Below are positions 17,012-25,569 of a stretch of DNA of 64,000 nucleotides, in pieces. A program made the position numbers and the translations under genes. How positions within the stretch are numbered: position 1 is the stretch's first letter; each line of letters begins with the position of its first letter. The notes beneath the pieces were generated by a model. The model made no database searches. It saw only the letters and a list, made by a program, of their open reading frames with translations, and was not told the DNA's origin. Location of the stretch: positions 62,001 to 126,000 of the forward strand of contig NZ_WNKX01000018.1 in NCBI RefSeq assembly GCF_009720745.1. Direction: 5' to 3'. The DNA is from Massilia eburnea (GTDB taxonomy: Bacteria; Pseudomonadota; Gammaproteobacteria; Burkholderiales; Burkholderiaceae_D).

Positions 17012-18030
17012 GCCTTGCTCCTTTGCGACAGGCAGACCGCGAACACCACCAGCGACTTGACGACGAGGTTGACTTCCGGCGGCACGCCAAGCGAATAGAC
17101 GGTATAGGTGAGGGTCTGGATGATCAGGGCGCCGATCACGCTTCCAGCCAGGTTGAATTTGCCGCCGGCCAGCGAAGTGCCGCCGAGCGTAACGGCGAGG
17201 ATCGCGTCCAGTTCCAGCAGCAGGCCGGCGTTGTTGGCATCCGCGCTCTTGATGTTGGAGCTGATGATCAGGCCTGCCAGTCCGGCGCAGACGGCGCAGA
17301 AAGCGTAGCTGGCAAACACCAGCGCGCCGGCGCGGATGCCGGCCAGCCTTGCGGCGACCGGGTTGATGCCGACTGCTTGCGTGAACAGGCCGAGGGCGGT
17401 CTTGCGCATTGCGACGGCTACGGTGGCCACCACGGCCAGCGCCACGTACAGCGCAACCGGCAGGCCAAGCAGGTAGCCGCTGCCAAGGACAAAGAAGTCG
17501 TCGCGGTAGACGGTGATGATCTGGCCGTCGGTCACCAGCTGCGCCAGGCCGCGTCCTGCCACCATCAGCACCAGGGTGGCGACGATTGGCTGCAGGCCAA
17601 GGCTGGCCACCAGAAGGCCGTTCCATACGCCGCACAGCAGGGCGGCGCCCAGTGCGGCGGCGAAGGCGAACCAAAGCGGCTGGTCGGCGGCGGCCATGGT
17701 GCAGGCGACTGCCGCCGCCAGCGCCACCACGGCGCCGACCGAGATGTCGATGCCGCGCATGGCAATGACGACGGTCATGCCGGTGGCGGCCAGCATCAGC
17801 GGGGCGGCGCGGTTCAGGATGTCGACCATGGCGCCGTACAGGTGACCGCCTTTCACCTCCAGATGGAAGAAGCCGGGGACCGCGAACAGGTTAATCAACA
17901 GCAGTACGATCAGCGCACCGAGCGGACGCGCCAAGGGGTGCGCGGCAAGCCGTGCGCCGAGCCGCGGCGCCGCCGCAGTTGGCGCGGCGGCGATGGCGGC
18001 CGGCGCAGCGGAGGTGGTGGAGTGCGTCAT
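17008..18030 (-). CDS. ytfT: Sugar ABC transporter permease, YtfT-like
   Basis: A 340-residue inner-membrane permease of the AraH/RbsC class. The N-terminal 35 residues are an Ala-rich tail, followed by about eight to ten hydrophobic segments. The hallmarks are TGMTVVIAMRGIDISVGAVVAL (about 95-116) and LGGTSLAGGKFNLAG near the C-terminus. It overlaps the ATPase gene upstream and the second permease gene downstream by 4 bases each, so the permeases are made in a coupled fashion. Confidence 0.92.
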   Translation of the reverse strand: MTHSTTSAAPAAIAAAPTAAAPRLGARLAAHPLARPLGALIVLLLINLFAVPGFFHLEVKGGHLYGAMVDILNRAAPLMLAATGMTVVIAMRGIDISVGAVVALAAAVACTMAAADQPLWFAFAAALGAALLCGVWNGLLVASLGLQPIVATLVLMVAGRGLAQLVTDGQIITVYRDDFFVLGSGYLLGLPVALYVALAVVATVAVAMRKTALGLFTQAVGINPVAARLAGIRAGALVFASYAFCAVCAGLAGLIISSNIKSADANNAGLLLELDAILAVTLGGTSLAGGKFNLAGSVIGALIIQTLTYTVYSLGVPPEVNLVVKSLVVFAVCLSQRSKA

Positions 18031-19565
18031 GCCGTCTCCCCTGCAATGGCGTGCAGCACCGTGGTCTCGTCCAGGTCGCCGCGGCGGTATTCGCCGCAGG
18101 CGGCGCGGTCGCGCATCACAATCATGCGGTCACTGCAGCGCAAGACTTCCGGCAGCTCGGACGAGATGAACAGCAGCGACATGCCGCGCTTGCACAGCGT
18201 AGTAACGTAATCCATGATTTCCTGCTTGGCGCGCACATCGATGCCGCGCGTTGGTTCGTCCAGTATCATCAAGCGCGGACCGGTGGCCAGCCAGCGCGCC
18301 AGCAATACCTTCTGCTGGTTGCCGCCCGACAGCGTGCCGATCGGCGTTTCGATGCTGGCAGTACGGATGCCCAGCGCCTTGACATATTCTTCCGCCAGCT
18401 CGCGCTGTCGTTGCATCGGTATCGCGCGCAGCATGCCCTGGCGCGCCTGCAAGGCCAGAACCAGGTTTTCGCGTACCGACAGCGACAGCACCGCGCCCTC
18501 CAGCTTGCGGTCTTCCGAGCAGAAGCCGATGCCTGCGGCAATCGCCTGGCGCGGGTTGGCAAAGGCGCCGAACGCTTTATCGCCAATCACGATATCGCCC
18601 TTGTCGGCGCGGTCGGCGCCGAACAGCAAGCGTGCCAATTCGGTACGCCCGGCGCCCAGCAGACCAGCCAGGCCAAGTACTTCGCCGGCGCGCACCTGCA
18701 TGTCTACCGGCTGCAGGACACCTTTGCGTCCCAGTCCTCGGGTGGCCAGCACTACAGGCGCAGCGTCGCCGGCGTCGCTCCGCGCTTCCTGCCGCTCGGC
18801 GGCAGCAGCAGGCCCGCCATCTTCCGCATCCGCCGGCTTGCCGATCATCTTGTTCACCAGCGCCAGGCGCGAAAGATCGGCAGCAGCGTACTCCCCTTCC
18901 CGCTCGCCATTCCGCATGACCGTAATGCGGTCGGAAATGGCATAGGTCTGGTCGAGGAAATGGGTAACGAACAGGATCGCCATCCCCTGCTCGCGCAAGC
19001 GGCGCAGCACGCGGAACAGCAACTGCACTTCCGCCTCATCGAGGCTGGACGTCGGCTCGTCGAGCACCAGCACGCGCGCCGAAATATTCAAGGCCCGCGA
19101 AATAGCCACCATCTGCTGGATTGCCAGCGGATAGCGCGACAGCGGGGCCGTCACGTCGATATCAATTTCCAGGTCGCGCAGCAATGCCGCAGCCCGCGTG
19201 CGCATGGCGCCCCAGTCCACCAGTCCCCACTTGCGCGGGTAGCGGCCGATAAAAATATTCTCCGCGACCGACAAGTTCGGACACAGGTTCACTTCCTGGT
19301 AGACGGTGGAAATGCCAAGGTCCTGCGCCTCTTGCGTCGAGCCGGGCCGGATCTCGCCCCCCTCCATCACGATGCTTCCCCGGTCCGGTGCATGCACCCC
19401 AGTCAGCACCTTGATCAAGGTCGATTTCCCCGCGCCGTTCTGCCCCATCAGCGTATGCACTTCACCGGGATAGAGCCGCAACCCGGCCTCGCTGAGCGCC
19501 TTCACACCGGGAAACTCCTTATGGATGCCGGACAGTTCCAGCACCGGAGCCACTGTGTTAGCCAT
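18027..19565 (-). CDS. ytfR: Sugar ABC transporter ATPase, YtfR-like (double NBD)
   Basis: A 512-residue ATPase with two nucleotide-binding halves, as in AraG and YtfR. The first half has Walker A GQNGAGKST (about 40), signature-like LAIQQMVAISRAL and Walker B VLVLDEPTSSLDE. The second half has the degenerate Walker A GLLGAGRTE (about 285), signature LSGGNQQKVLLARW and Walker B LMILDEPTRGID. The degenerate second Walker A is normal for this family. It couples ATP hydrolysis to sugar import and lies between the binding-protein and permease genes. Confidence 0.94.
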   Translation of the reverse strand: MANTVAPVLELSGIHKEFPGVKALSEAGLRLYPGEVHTLMGQNGAGKSTLIKVLTGVHAPDRGSIVMEGGEIRPGSTQEAQDLGISTVYQEVNLCPNLSVAENIFIGRYPRKWGLVDWGAMRTRAAALLRDLEIDIDVTAPLSRYPLAIQQMVAISRALNISARVLVLDEPTSSLDEAEVQLLFRVLRRLREQGMAILFVTHFLDQTYAISDRITVMRNGEREGEYAAADLSRLALVNKMIGKPADAEDGGPAAAAERQEARSDAGDAAPVVLATRGLGRKGVLQPVDMQVRAGEVLGLAGLLGAGRTELARLLFGADRADKGDIVIGDKAFGAFANPRQAIAAGIGFCSEDRKLEGAVLSLSVRENLVLALQARQGMLRAIPMQRQRELAEEYVKALGIRTASIETPIGTLSGGNQQKVLLARWLATGPRLMILDEPTRGIDVRAKQEIMDYVTTLCKRGMSLLFISSELPEVLRCSDRMIVMRDRAACGEYRRGDLDETTVLHAIAGETA

Positions 19566-20527
19566 CAGTATTTCCGGTTAGGGAGTTCCTTGGCCGCCAC
19601 CTCCGCCGGGAACACGCGTTCTTCGGTGACGATGCGCGGCGGTACCGGCTTGCCCGCGACCACGTCCTGCGCCGCCTTCATCAGCTGCGGGCCAAGCAGG
19701 GGGCTGCATTCAACCGACACGTTCAGCTTGCCGGCGACCATGGCCTGGAAGGCGCCCTTCACGCCGTCGATGGAAACGATGATGATGTCCTTGCCGGGCT
19801 TCAGGCCCGCTTCCTCGATCGCCTGGATGGCGCCAATCGCCATATCGTCGTTGTGGGCATACAGCACGTTGATATCCTTGCCATGGGCTTTCAGGAAGGC
19901 TTCCATCACCTCCTTGCCCTTGGCGCGGGTGAATTCGCCGGTCTGGGTGCGCAGCATCTTCAGCTTAGGGTTGCCTTTGATCGCTTCCTCGAAACCAGCC
20001 TTGCGGTCAAGCGCCGGGGCCGAACCGACGGTGCCCTGCAGTTCAACCACGTTCAACACCGGCTTGTTCGACTTGGCCGCGTAATCGGCCAGCCACCGGC
20101 CGGCGCGGCGGCCTTCTTCCACGAAGTCGGAGCCGATCAGGGTCACGTACAGCGATTTGTCGGCCACATTGACCGCGCGGTCCGTCAGGATAACGGGAAT
20201 CTTCGCCGCCTTGGCTTCACGCAGTACGGTCTCCCAGCCCGTTTCCACCACGGGCGAGAACGCGATCACGTCCACTCGCTGGGCGATGAAGGAGCGGATC
20301 GCTTTGACCTGGTTCTCCTGCTTTTGCTGCGCGTCGGCGAATTTGAGGGTGATGCCGGCCTGCTTCGCGGCGTCCTTGATGGAAGCGGTGTTAGCGCTGC
20401 GCCATTCGCTTTCCGCGCCAACCTGCGAAAAGCCCATCACCAGCGGCTTGGCCGCAAACGAGCTGCCGGATGCAGCAACAGCTAAGGCGAACGCGCCGCC
20501 GAGAATAGTCCTGCGGGTGACAGTCAT
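19565..20527 (-). CDS. ytfQ: Periplasmic furanose-binding protein, YtfQ-like
   Basis: A 320-residue periplasmic solute-binding protein. I start it at ATG 20527 (GGAG six bases ahead) rather than an upstream in-frame ATG. The signal peptide has a TRRTILGG n-region and is cleaved near SFA/AK. It matches E. coli YtfQ in distinctive stretches such as ADAQQKQENQVKA, NVVELQGTVGS, GEFTRAKGKEVME and VLYAHNDDMAIGAIQAI. YtfQ binds galactofuranose; arabinofuranose has the same ring arrangement, so either could be the ligand here. It is the first gene of a six-gene minus-strand operon. Confidence 0.93.
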   Translation of the reverse strand: MTVTRRTILGGAFALAVAASGSSFAAKPLVMGFSQVGAESEWRSANTASIKDAAKQAGITLKFADAQQKQENQVKAIRSFIAQRVDVIAFSPVVETGWETVLREAKAAKIPVILTDRAVNVADKSLYVTLIGSDFVEEGRRAGRWLADYAAKSNKPVLNVVELQGTVGSAPALDRKAGFEEAIKGNPKLKMLRTQTGEFTRAKGKEVMEAFLKAHGKDINVLYAHNDDMAIGAIQAIEEAGLKPGKDIIIVSIDGVKGAFQAMVAGKLNVSVECSPLLGPQLMKAAQDVVAGKPVPPRIVTEERVFPAEVAAKELPNRKY

Positions 20528-20606
20528 GCCGGTCTCCAGAATTTTGTAGTAAGTCAATATTAGGAGAATCCGCCATGCCGATCTAATTCATTTTTTTGCA
20601 GGAACC

Positions 20607-20624
20607 ATATCGATTTTGTTATCG
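20607..20624 (-). promoter_or_regulatory. Candidate operator upstream of ytfQ
   Basis: On the minus strand, CGATA occurs twice 12 bases apart (CGATAACAAAATCGATATGG) in an AT-rich patch between GH127 and ytfQ, about 80-97 bases before the ytfQ ATG. It overlaps the GH127 stop codon. It resembles the AT-rich CGATAT patches before the other sugar operons, but this is pattern recognition only. Confidence 0.3.
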
Positions 20625-23021
20625 CAACAGGCGCAGGCCATACAGGCCGCCAGCAATCGAACCGGGGTGCGCGACGAACTTCACTTCCAGTTTGCCTTCG
20701 CGCGCCGCATCGGCCGGCACGGGCAGCTCGAGCGAATAGAATGCCTCGCCCTTTCGTTCGATCGTCACGGTCTGCAGCAGCCGGCCATTCAACAGCACAT
20801 CGAATACCCGGCCAGCATCGCCCGACGCCAGCATCAGTTGCAGGATGCGGGCGCGGCCCTCGCGGTCTTTGAACTCATAACTGAACCAACTGCTGGCATG
20901 GCGCCAGCGCCGGGTACCATTCAGGCCTGCATCCGCCCCCTCGCCCTTGAAGAAGTGATCCGACTCGGGCTGCTGCTCGCCCGGCGCAACCTGGTCGATG
21001 GTGCGGGCGTCCAGCTCCAGGCGCGCCGATTCTTCGGCCTTGGCCTTTGCCTTCATGTCCGCCAGGCCGGCGGACGTCGTTTGCTGCCAGTAGATCATGT
21101 AGCGCGAGTCGTGCAGGCGGAAGAACGGAATGAAGCGCAGCGTTCCTGCGCCCTGCCCCTGGACCAGCCCCGGCGCGGTAAATGTCAGCGGCTCACCCGG
21201 CACCGCCTTGAACTTGCCGAGGAAATCCTTGCTGTCGCTGACGAATACCGGTGCCGCTTCCTGCGGGCACACCGGTCCCTGCGCGATATGGCCCATGCGG
21301 GAATCGTCGGCGAAGAACTGCAGCTGCTCGCCTGGGAATGGCGACGTCTTCGCGGCCAGCACAATCGGCCCGTGCAGGACGGCATAGTAATTCGACTTGT
21401 CGGGCATCTGCTCAAGCGTGGTACGCATCGGGAGGCGCACGTCGACCGTGTCGCCCTTGCGCCACTGGCGCGCCAGTTCCACATACCCGCCCGGTGCTGC
21501 GCGCACCGGCACCGGCTTGCCATTGACGCGCACCGTCAACGCTCCGCGCGCCACCCAGCCGGGATAACGGATCTTGAGCGTGAACTTGCCGCCGGCATCC
21601 ACGGTGAGCCGTGTACTGGCCTGGTCCGGGAAGCGGCTCGACTGGGTCAGCACGACACCTTTCTCCCGCCATTCAAGGCGCGATGGGATGAACAGGTTGA
21701 CCAGCAGCGCATTGCCGTCGTGGGCGTAAATGAACTCGCCGTACTTGGCCTGGCTTTCGATGCCGGAGCCAACGCAGCACCACATGGCCTTATCGACTCC
21801 CGAGTAAACGCGGTAGTGGTTGGGGCGCATTGGCGTGAAATAGACAAAGCCGCCACTTTCCGGCCGCTGCGACGAGAGAATGTGGTTGTAGAGTGCACGC
21901 TCGTAGTAGTCACCGTATGCCGCATCAGGGTCGCGGCGGTACAGCATCTCCGTGAGCTTGAGCATATTGTAGGTGTTGCAGGTCTCCGGACCTTCAACCT
22001 CGCTGCTCATTGACGAGAAGTCCTTGTCGTCGTGGAAGTGCTCCTTGACGCTGTTGCCGCCGATGGCCACGGTCCGGTGATCATGTACCGTGCGCCAGAA
22101 GAAAGCTGCAGCGTTGTGCCATTGCTGCTCGCCTGTCAGCTCGGCGATGCGTTCAAATCCGATCACTTTCGGAATCTGGGTATTGGCGTGCAGGCCGGTG
22201 AGTTCGTCGCGGCCCGCCGCCAGCGGCTGCAGGATGGCCTGATGCGAGAAATGCTTGGCCGCCGCCATATAGCGCGGGTCGCCCGTCAACTGGTAGGCGT
22301 CCGCCAGCACCTCGTTCATCCCGCCATGCTCGGCGCGCAGCATGGATTGCATTTGTTCGTCGCTCAGGGCGCCCGTCATATTGACGGTCCAGCCGGCGAA
22401 CTTCAACAGCATTTGCCGCGCGTCTTCGTTGCCGGCGTAACGCCAGGCGTCGCGTAGTCCGGCGGCGATCTTGTGCAGGTTGTACCAGGGAACCCATTTG
22501 CCGTTGACCGAGAAGTTGTCGGCATGCAGTTTGCCGTTGGCGATGTCGCTCCACGCCTCGCGGCCGCCAGGGATACCGCCAAGGTAGCCATCTCGTCCCT
22601 GCGTCTTTTTCAGCTCCCGCACAAAATAGTCGAGGCGCTCGCGCACCAGGCTGTCGCCGGTAGCTGCCCACATCAGGGACAGGGCGGAAAGGTAGTGGCC
22701 GCCCATGTGGCCATCCAGGCCGCTTGACTCCCAGTTGCCGTACGACGGTTTCGGCAGCGGCAGCCCGGCTTCGCGGCGGAACGGCGCGAGCAGGCGGTCG
22801 CCATCGAGGGCAAGCAGGTAGCGCAGGTCAGTGTCCTGTGCCTCCAGGAACGGACTTGGCAGCAAACGGACATCGCTAAGGGGAAAGAGTTCGGCCGCCA
22901 GCGCCGCTGTCGGCGCGAGCGCGCTCCCAACGGCACCAGCGCCGAGCAGCACAAAGGCTGCCGCCACGCGCATTGCGCGCGCGGCCGCGCCAGCCCCCAA
23001 CGGTCGCATGGCGGCCGTCAT
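20619..23021 (-). CDS. GH127 beta-L-arabinofuranosidase
   Basis: An 800-residue enzyme of the DUF1680/GH127 group, which cleaves beta-L-arabinofuranosides. The (alpha/alpha)6 barrel spans about 45-450, and C-terminal beta domains follow. The zinc/catalytic set known from HypBA1 is complete: Glu346 and Cys348 in GPETCNT, and Cys415-Cys416 in MWCCVGSG, the first of this pair being the predicted thiolate nucleophile. The export signal has a long n-region; ATG codons at residues 5 and 17 are alternative starts. The start overlaps the upstream GH43 stop by 4 bases. It is the last gene of the arabinose operon that begins at 32271. Confidence 0.93.
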   Translation of the reverse strand: MTAAMRPLGAGAAARAMRVAAAFVLLGAGAVGSALAPTAALAAELFPLSDVRLLPSPFLEAQDTDLRYLLALDGDRLLAPFRREAGLPLPKPSYGNWESSGLDGHMGGHYLSALSLMWAATGDSLVRERLDYFVRELKKTQGRDGYLGGIPGGREAWSDIANGKLHADNFSVNGKWVPWYNLHKIAAGLRDAWRYAGNEDARQMLLKFAGWTVNMTGALSDEQMQSMLRAEHGGMNEVLADAYQLTGDPRYMAAAKHFSHQAILQPLAAGRDELTGLHANTQIPKVIGFERIAELTGEQQWHNAAAFFWRTVHDHRTVAIGGNSVKEHFHDDKDFSSMSSEVEGPETCNTYNMLKLTEMLYRRDPDAAYGDYYERALYNHILSSQRPESGGFVYFTPMRPNHYRVYSGVDKAMWCCVGSGIESQAKYGEFIYAHDGNALLVNLFIPSRLEWREKGVVLTQSSRFPDQASTRLTVDAGGKFTLKIRYPGWVARGALTVRVNGKPVPVRAAPGGYVELARQWRKGDTVDVRLPMRTTLEQMPDKSNYYAVLHGPIVLAAKTSPFPGEQLQFFADDSRMGHIAQGPVCPQEAAPVFVSDSKDFLGKFKAVPGEPLTFTAPGLVQGQGAGTLRFIPFFRLHDSRYMIYWQQTTSAGLADMKAKAKAEESARLELDARTIDQVAPGEQQPESDHFFKGEGADAGLNGTRRWRHASSWFSYEFKDREGRARILQLMLASGDAGRVFDVLLNGRLLQTVTIERKGEAFYSLELPVPADAAREGKLEVKFVAHPGSIAGGLYGLRLLR

Positions 23022-24025
23022 TGCTGAACGCTTTGGTAGCGGTCCAGCTCCGCAGGATCGACCACAGGCCAGCCCGCGCTATCCCACTTCATGTTCAGGA
23101 CCTTCAGCTTTTGCAGGTATTTGTCGGCGGTTTCGTAGGCGTGCAGCACCATCACGTCCTTGCCGTCGAAGGTGTAGGCGCTGTTGTGGCCAAGCGCCTT
23201 CCACGCAGCGTTGCCCCGCACTACCAGCGAACCGCCGCCCAGCGCCATATCCTTGCCCTCCTTGTCGAGATATGGACCTGTGGCAGAGCGCGAACGTCCG
23301 ACGACAACGTGGTAAGTGCTGCGCTCCTTCTGGCAGCACAGGCCCCAGGAAGCAAACAGGTAATACCAGCCGTTCTTGTGGAAGATGAAAGGCGCTTCAA
23401 TCTCCGCCGGACCGCCATTCTCGTCCTTGGTAAAGGCCGGCCGTTCACGTGCGGCGATGGTGCGCCAGACTTGCGGCTCCGCCGGACGGGTCCACGTCTG
23501 GTCCAGCTTCACCATCTTGATGCCGCCCCAGAATGAACCAAATGCCATCCAACCCGTTCCTTCCTCGTCTTCCACGACATTGGAATCGATCGCATTCCAG
23601 ATATCGCGGCCAGGCACCGACTGCACGACAATGCCCTGGTCCTCCCACTTGTAGTCAGGAGAGCGCGGATCAAGCGTCTTGTTCACCGTCACGCCAATGG
23701 CCGACGTATTCTTGCCGAACGCGGAAACGGAGTAATACAGCAGGTACTTGCCGTTGTGGCGCTGGATATCGGGCGCCCAGACGTGGTCGTCAAATCCAGG
23801 CGCCGCCTTGGCCGCCGCGGCGGGATGGCCGCTGAATATCCGGCCTTCCGCCCGCCAGTTGACCATATCCTTCGAGCTGTAGAAGGTGATGCCCGGCCCC
23901 GTCGAATACAGGTAATAGGTATCGCCCTGCTTCGCCATCACCGGATCGTGCACGCTCACCTGGCCAGCGAGCGCCGCCGCCTGTGCCAGCAGCATGCCGG
24001 CGCCGAATATCCACTTGATCATCAT
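23018..24025 (-). CDS. GH43 arabinan endo-1,5-alpha-L-arabinosidase-like, exported
   Basis: A 335-residue GH43 propeller with a signal peptide cleaved near ALA/GQ (about residue 21). The base Asp is in SVHDPVMAKQGD, the modulator Asp in WNAIDSNVVEDEEG and the acid Glu in PAEIEAPFIFHKNG. The HDHVWAPD-like segment (here DDHVWAPDI) and GHNSAY are typical of endo-arabinanases such as AbnA. I start it at ATG 24025, just after the upstream stop; a second ATG follows directly. It probably cuts the alpha-1,5-arabinan backbone in the periplasm or outside the cell. Confidence 0.9.
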   Translation of the reverse strand: MMIKWIFGAGMLLAQAAALAGQVSVHDPVMAKQGDTYYLYSTGPGITFYSSKDMVNWRAEGRIFSGHPAAAAKAAPGFDDHVWAPDIQRHNGKYLLYYSVSAFGKNTSAIGVTVNKTLDPRSPDYKWEDQGIVVQSVPGRDIWNAIDSNVVEDEEGTGWMAFGSFWGGIKMVKLDQTWTRPAEPQVWRTIAARERPAFTKDENGGPAEIEAPFIFHKNGWYYLFASWGLCCQKERSTYHVVVGRSRSATGPYLDKEGKDMALGGGSLVVRGNAAWKALGHNSAYTFDGKDVMVLHAYETADKYLQKLKVLNMKWDSAGWPVVDPAELDRYQSVQQ

Positions 24026-24026
24026 C

Positions 24027-25568
24027 TTAATTTCCCGTACGCGCGCCCCACAGCGAAACGCCGCCATTCGACTGCACCGTGAAGGTCACTACGAAGGCAT
24101 CGGCGTTGGTATTCCACTGGCGCGACAATACCCCATTGTAGGTCGTGCCATCGGACAGCGCGATGCTTACCTTGTTGCTGCCCTGGTAAGTCCATGTGCC
24201 CGAAAGCGCACCGGTGACTGCGCCGCCCGCGGCCAGGGTGACGGCTTGCGATTGCTTGATCGTCGCCGAAATGTCCTTGCCATGGTTGATGACCTTGTAG
24301 GTCCCGGCAACGTCGGCCGCCGCCACGTCCGCCGGCAGCGCCGTGGCATTTTTCGACAGCGGAACGTAGCGGAACGGGGCCACCACCAGCCAGCCGTCGG
24401 CATTGACGAACATCTCGTGCACGCGCACTTCATGTACTTCGCCCATGCCCGGGAAGCGGGTGTGGAAGATCAGGAAGTATTTGCCTAACGCAGCATCGTA
24501 ATAGGCCGAGTTGTGGCCCGGCGAGACGTAGCCCAGGGCCGTTCCCGTTTCTCCTGCAGCCAGCGCATACTGATGGTTCCCCATCAGCTTCTGGCCGTAG
24601 GGTGCGATACTGGCGTCGTCGAACAGAGGCAGCGCCGGGTTGGCCTTCACGTTTGCCATATCGGCGCCCGATGCGTCGACGTAAGGCCCGTCCGGGTTGA
24701 GCGAACGCGCCACGCGGATGTTGTAGCCGCCATTTGCATCGAGCCCGCCGAAGCTCACGAACAGATAGTAGTATTTGCTGTCCGGGCTATACAGGACGTA
24801 GGCGCCTTCAATGCGCGCATGGTTGCCGCCCATGAGGTGCTTGCCATAACCCTGGCCCGGCTTCTGCAAGCCAGTGGCCGGGTCCATCTCCATGATGAAG
24901 ATGCCGCCCGAGTAGGAGCCGTAGACCATCCACAGCTTGCCGCTGTTGTCGCGGAAAACGTTCGGGTCCACCGTGTTCGGATGCCTGGTCGCATCGTAAA
25001 TGGTGCCATCCGGGCTGACTTCGCCCCACATGCCGGACTTCAGCAGCAGCTGCTTGTTCACGTAAGGACCATCCACCTTGTCCGCCACGGCTACGCCGAG
25101 CGCGGAACGCGGGGAGTCGCCCTTGCAGGCGCAGTAGTACATGTAGAACTTGCCGTCGTCCAGTTTTGCGACATCAGGCGCCCACAGCGTATCCGTCTGG
25201 GCCCAGGTCAACGCCTCCGACAAAGCCACGGTGACGTTGTTGAACAGCGGGTTGCTGGCGTTGACGCCATCGGCGATCTTGGTCCAGTTCATCCAGTCGG
25301 TGGTTTTTGCCGCCGCCAGATGGGAGCCAAACACGTAGTACGTGTCGGCGGACCTGATGACCGATGGGTCATGCACCGATACATTGGTGAAGGCCACTGT
25401 GGTGACCGGCGGAACGACCGGTGGCGTTACCGGCGGCGTTACCGCCGGCGCGGTTGCACCGGACGAACCGGCGCCACCACCGCCGCCGCAACCGCCAATG
25501 GTTGCCAGCACCGCGCCGGCCGCCGCGGTACGCAGCAGCGTGCGGCGCTGCACGGAAATATTATCCAC
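24027..25568 (-). CDS. GH43 arabinanase, predicted Tat-exported lipoprotein
   Basis: A 513-residue protein starting with GTG at 25568, with GGAGG five bases upstream. The N-terminus carries QRRTLLRTAAAG, close to a Tat motif, and then the lipobox TIGGC, followed by a Gly-rich run and a VTPPV-repeat linker, so it is probably a surface- or membrane-anchored lipoprotein. The GH43 propeller spans about 58-400 (base Asp in SVHDPSVI, modulator in TVDPNVFRD, acid Glu in ARIEGAYV, and GHNSAYYD). Residues about 405-513 are a beta-rich C-terminal domain of the type seen in extracellular arabinanases. It is likely to start the attack on polymeric arabinan. Confidence 0.9.
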   Translation of the reverse strand: MDNISVQRRTLLRTAAAGAVLATIGGCGGGGGAGSSGATAPAVTPPVTPPVVPPVTTVAFTNVSVHDPSVIRSADTYYVFGSHLAAAKTTDWMNWTKIADGVNASNPLFNNVTVALSEALTWAQTDTLWAPDVAKLDDGKFYMYYCACKGDSPRSALGVAVADKVDGPYVNKQLLLKSGMWGEVSPDGTIYDATRHPNTVDPNVFRDNSGKLWMVYGSYSGGIFIMEMDPATGLQKPGQGYGKHLMGGNHARIEGAYVLYSPDSKYYYLFVSFGGLDANGGYNIRVARSLNPDGPYVDASGADMANVKANPALPLFDDASIAPYGQKLMGNHQYALAAGETGTALGYVSPGHNSAYYDAALGKYFLIFHTRFPGMGEVHEVRVHEMFVNADGWLVVAPFRYVPLSKNATALPADVAAADVAGTYKVINHGKDISATIKQSQAVTLAAGGAVTGALSGTWTYQGSNKVSIALSDGTTYNGVLSRQWNTNADAFVVTFTVQSNGGVSLWGARTGN

Positions 25569-25569
25569 G

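Noticed and set aside
25385..25470. Tandem DNA repeat (ACCGGCGGCGTT units)
   Set aside because: The repeats encode a VTPPV-type linker of the GH43 lipoprotein and are explained by coding for a Pro-rich spacer.
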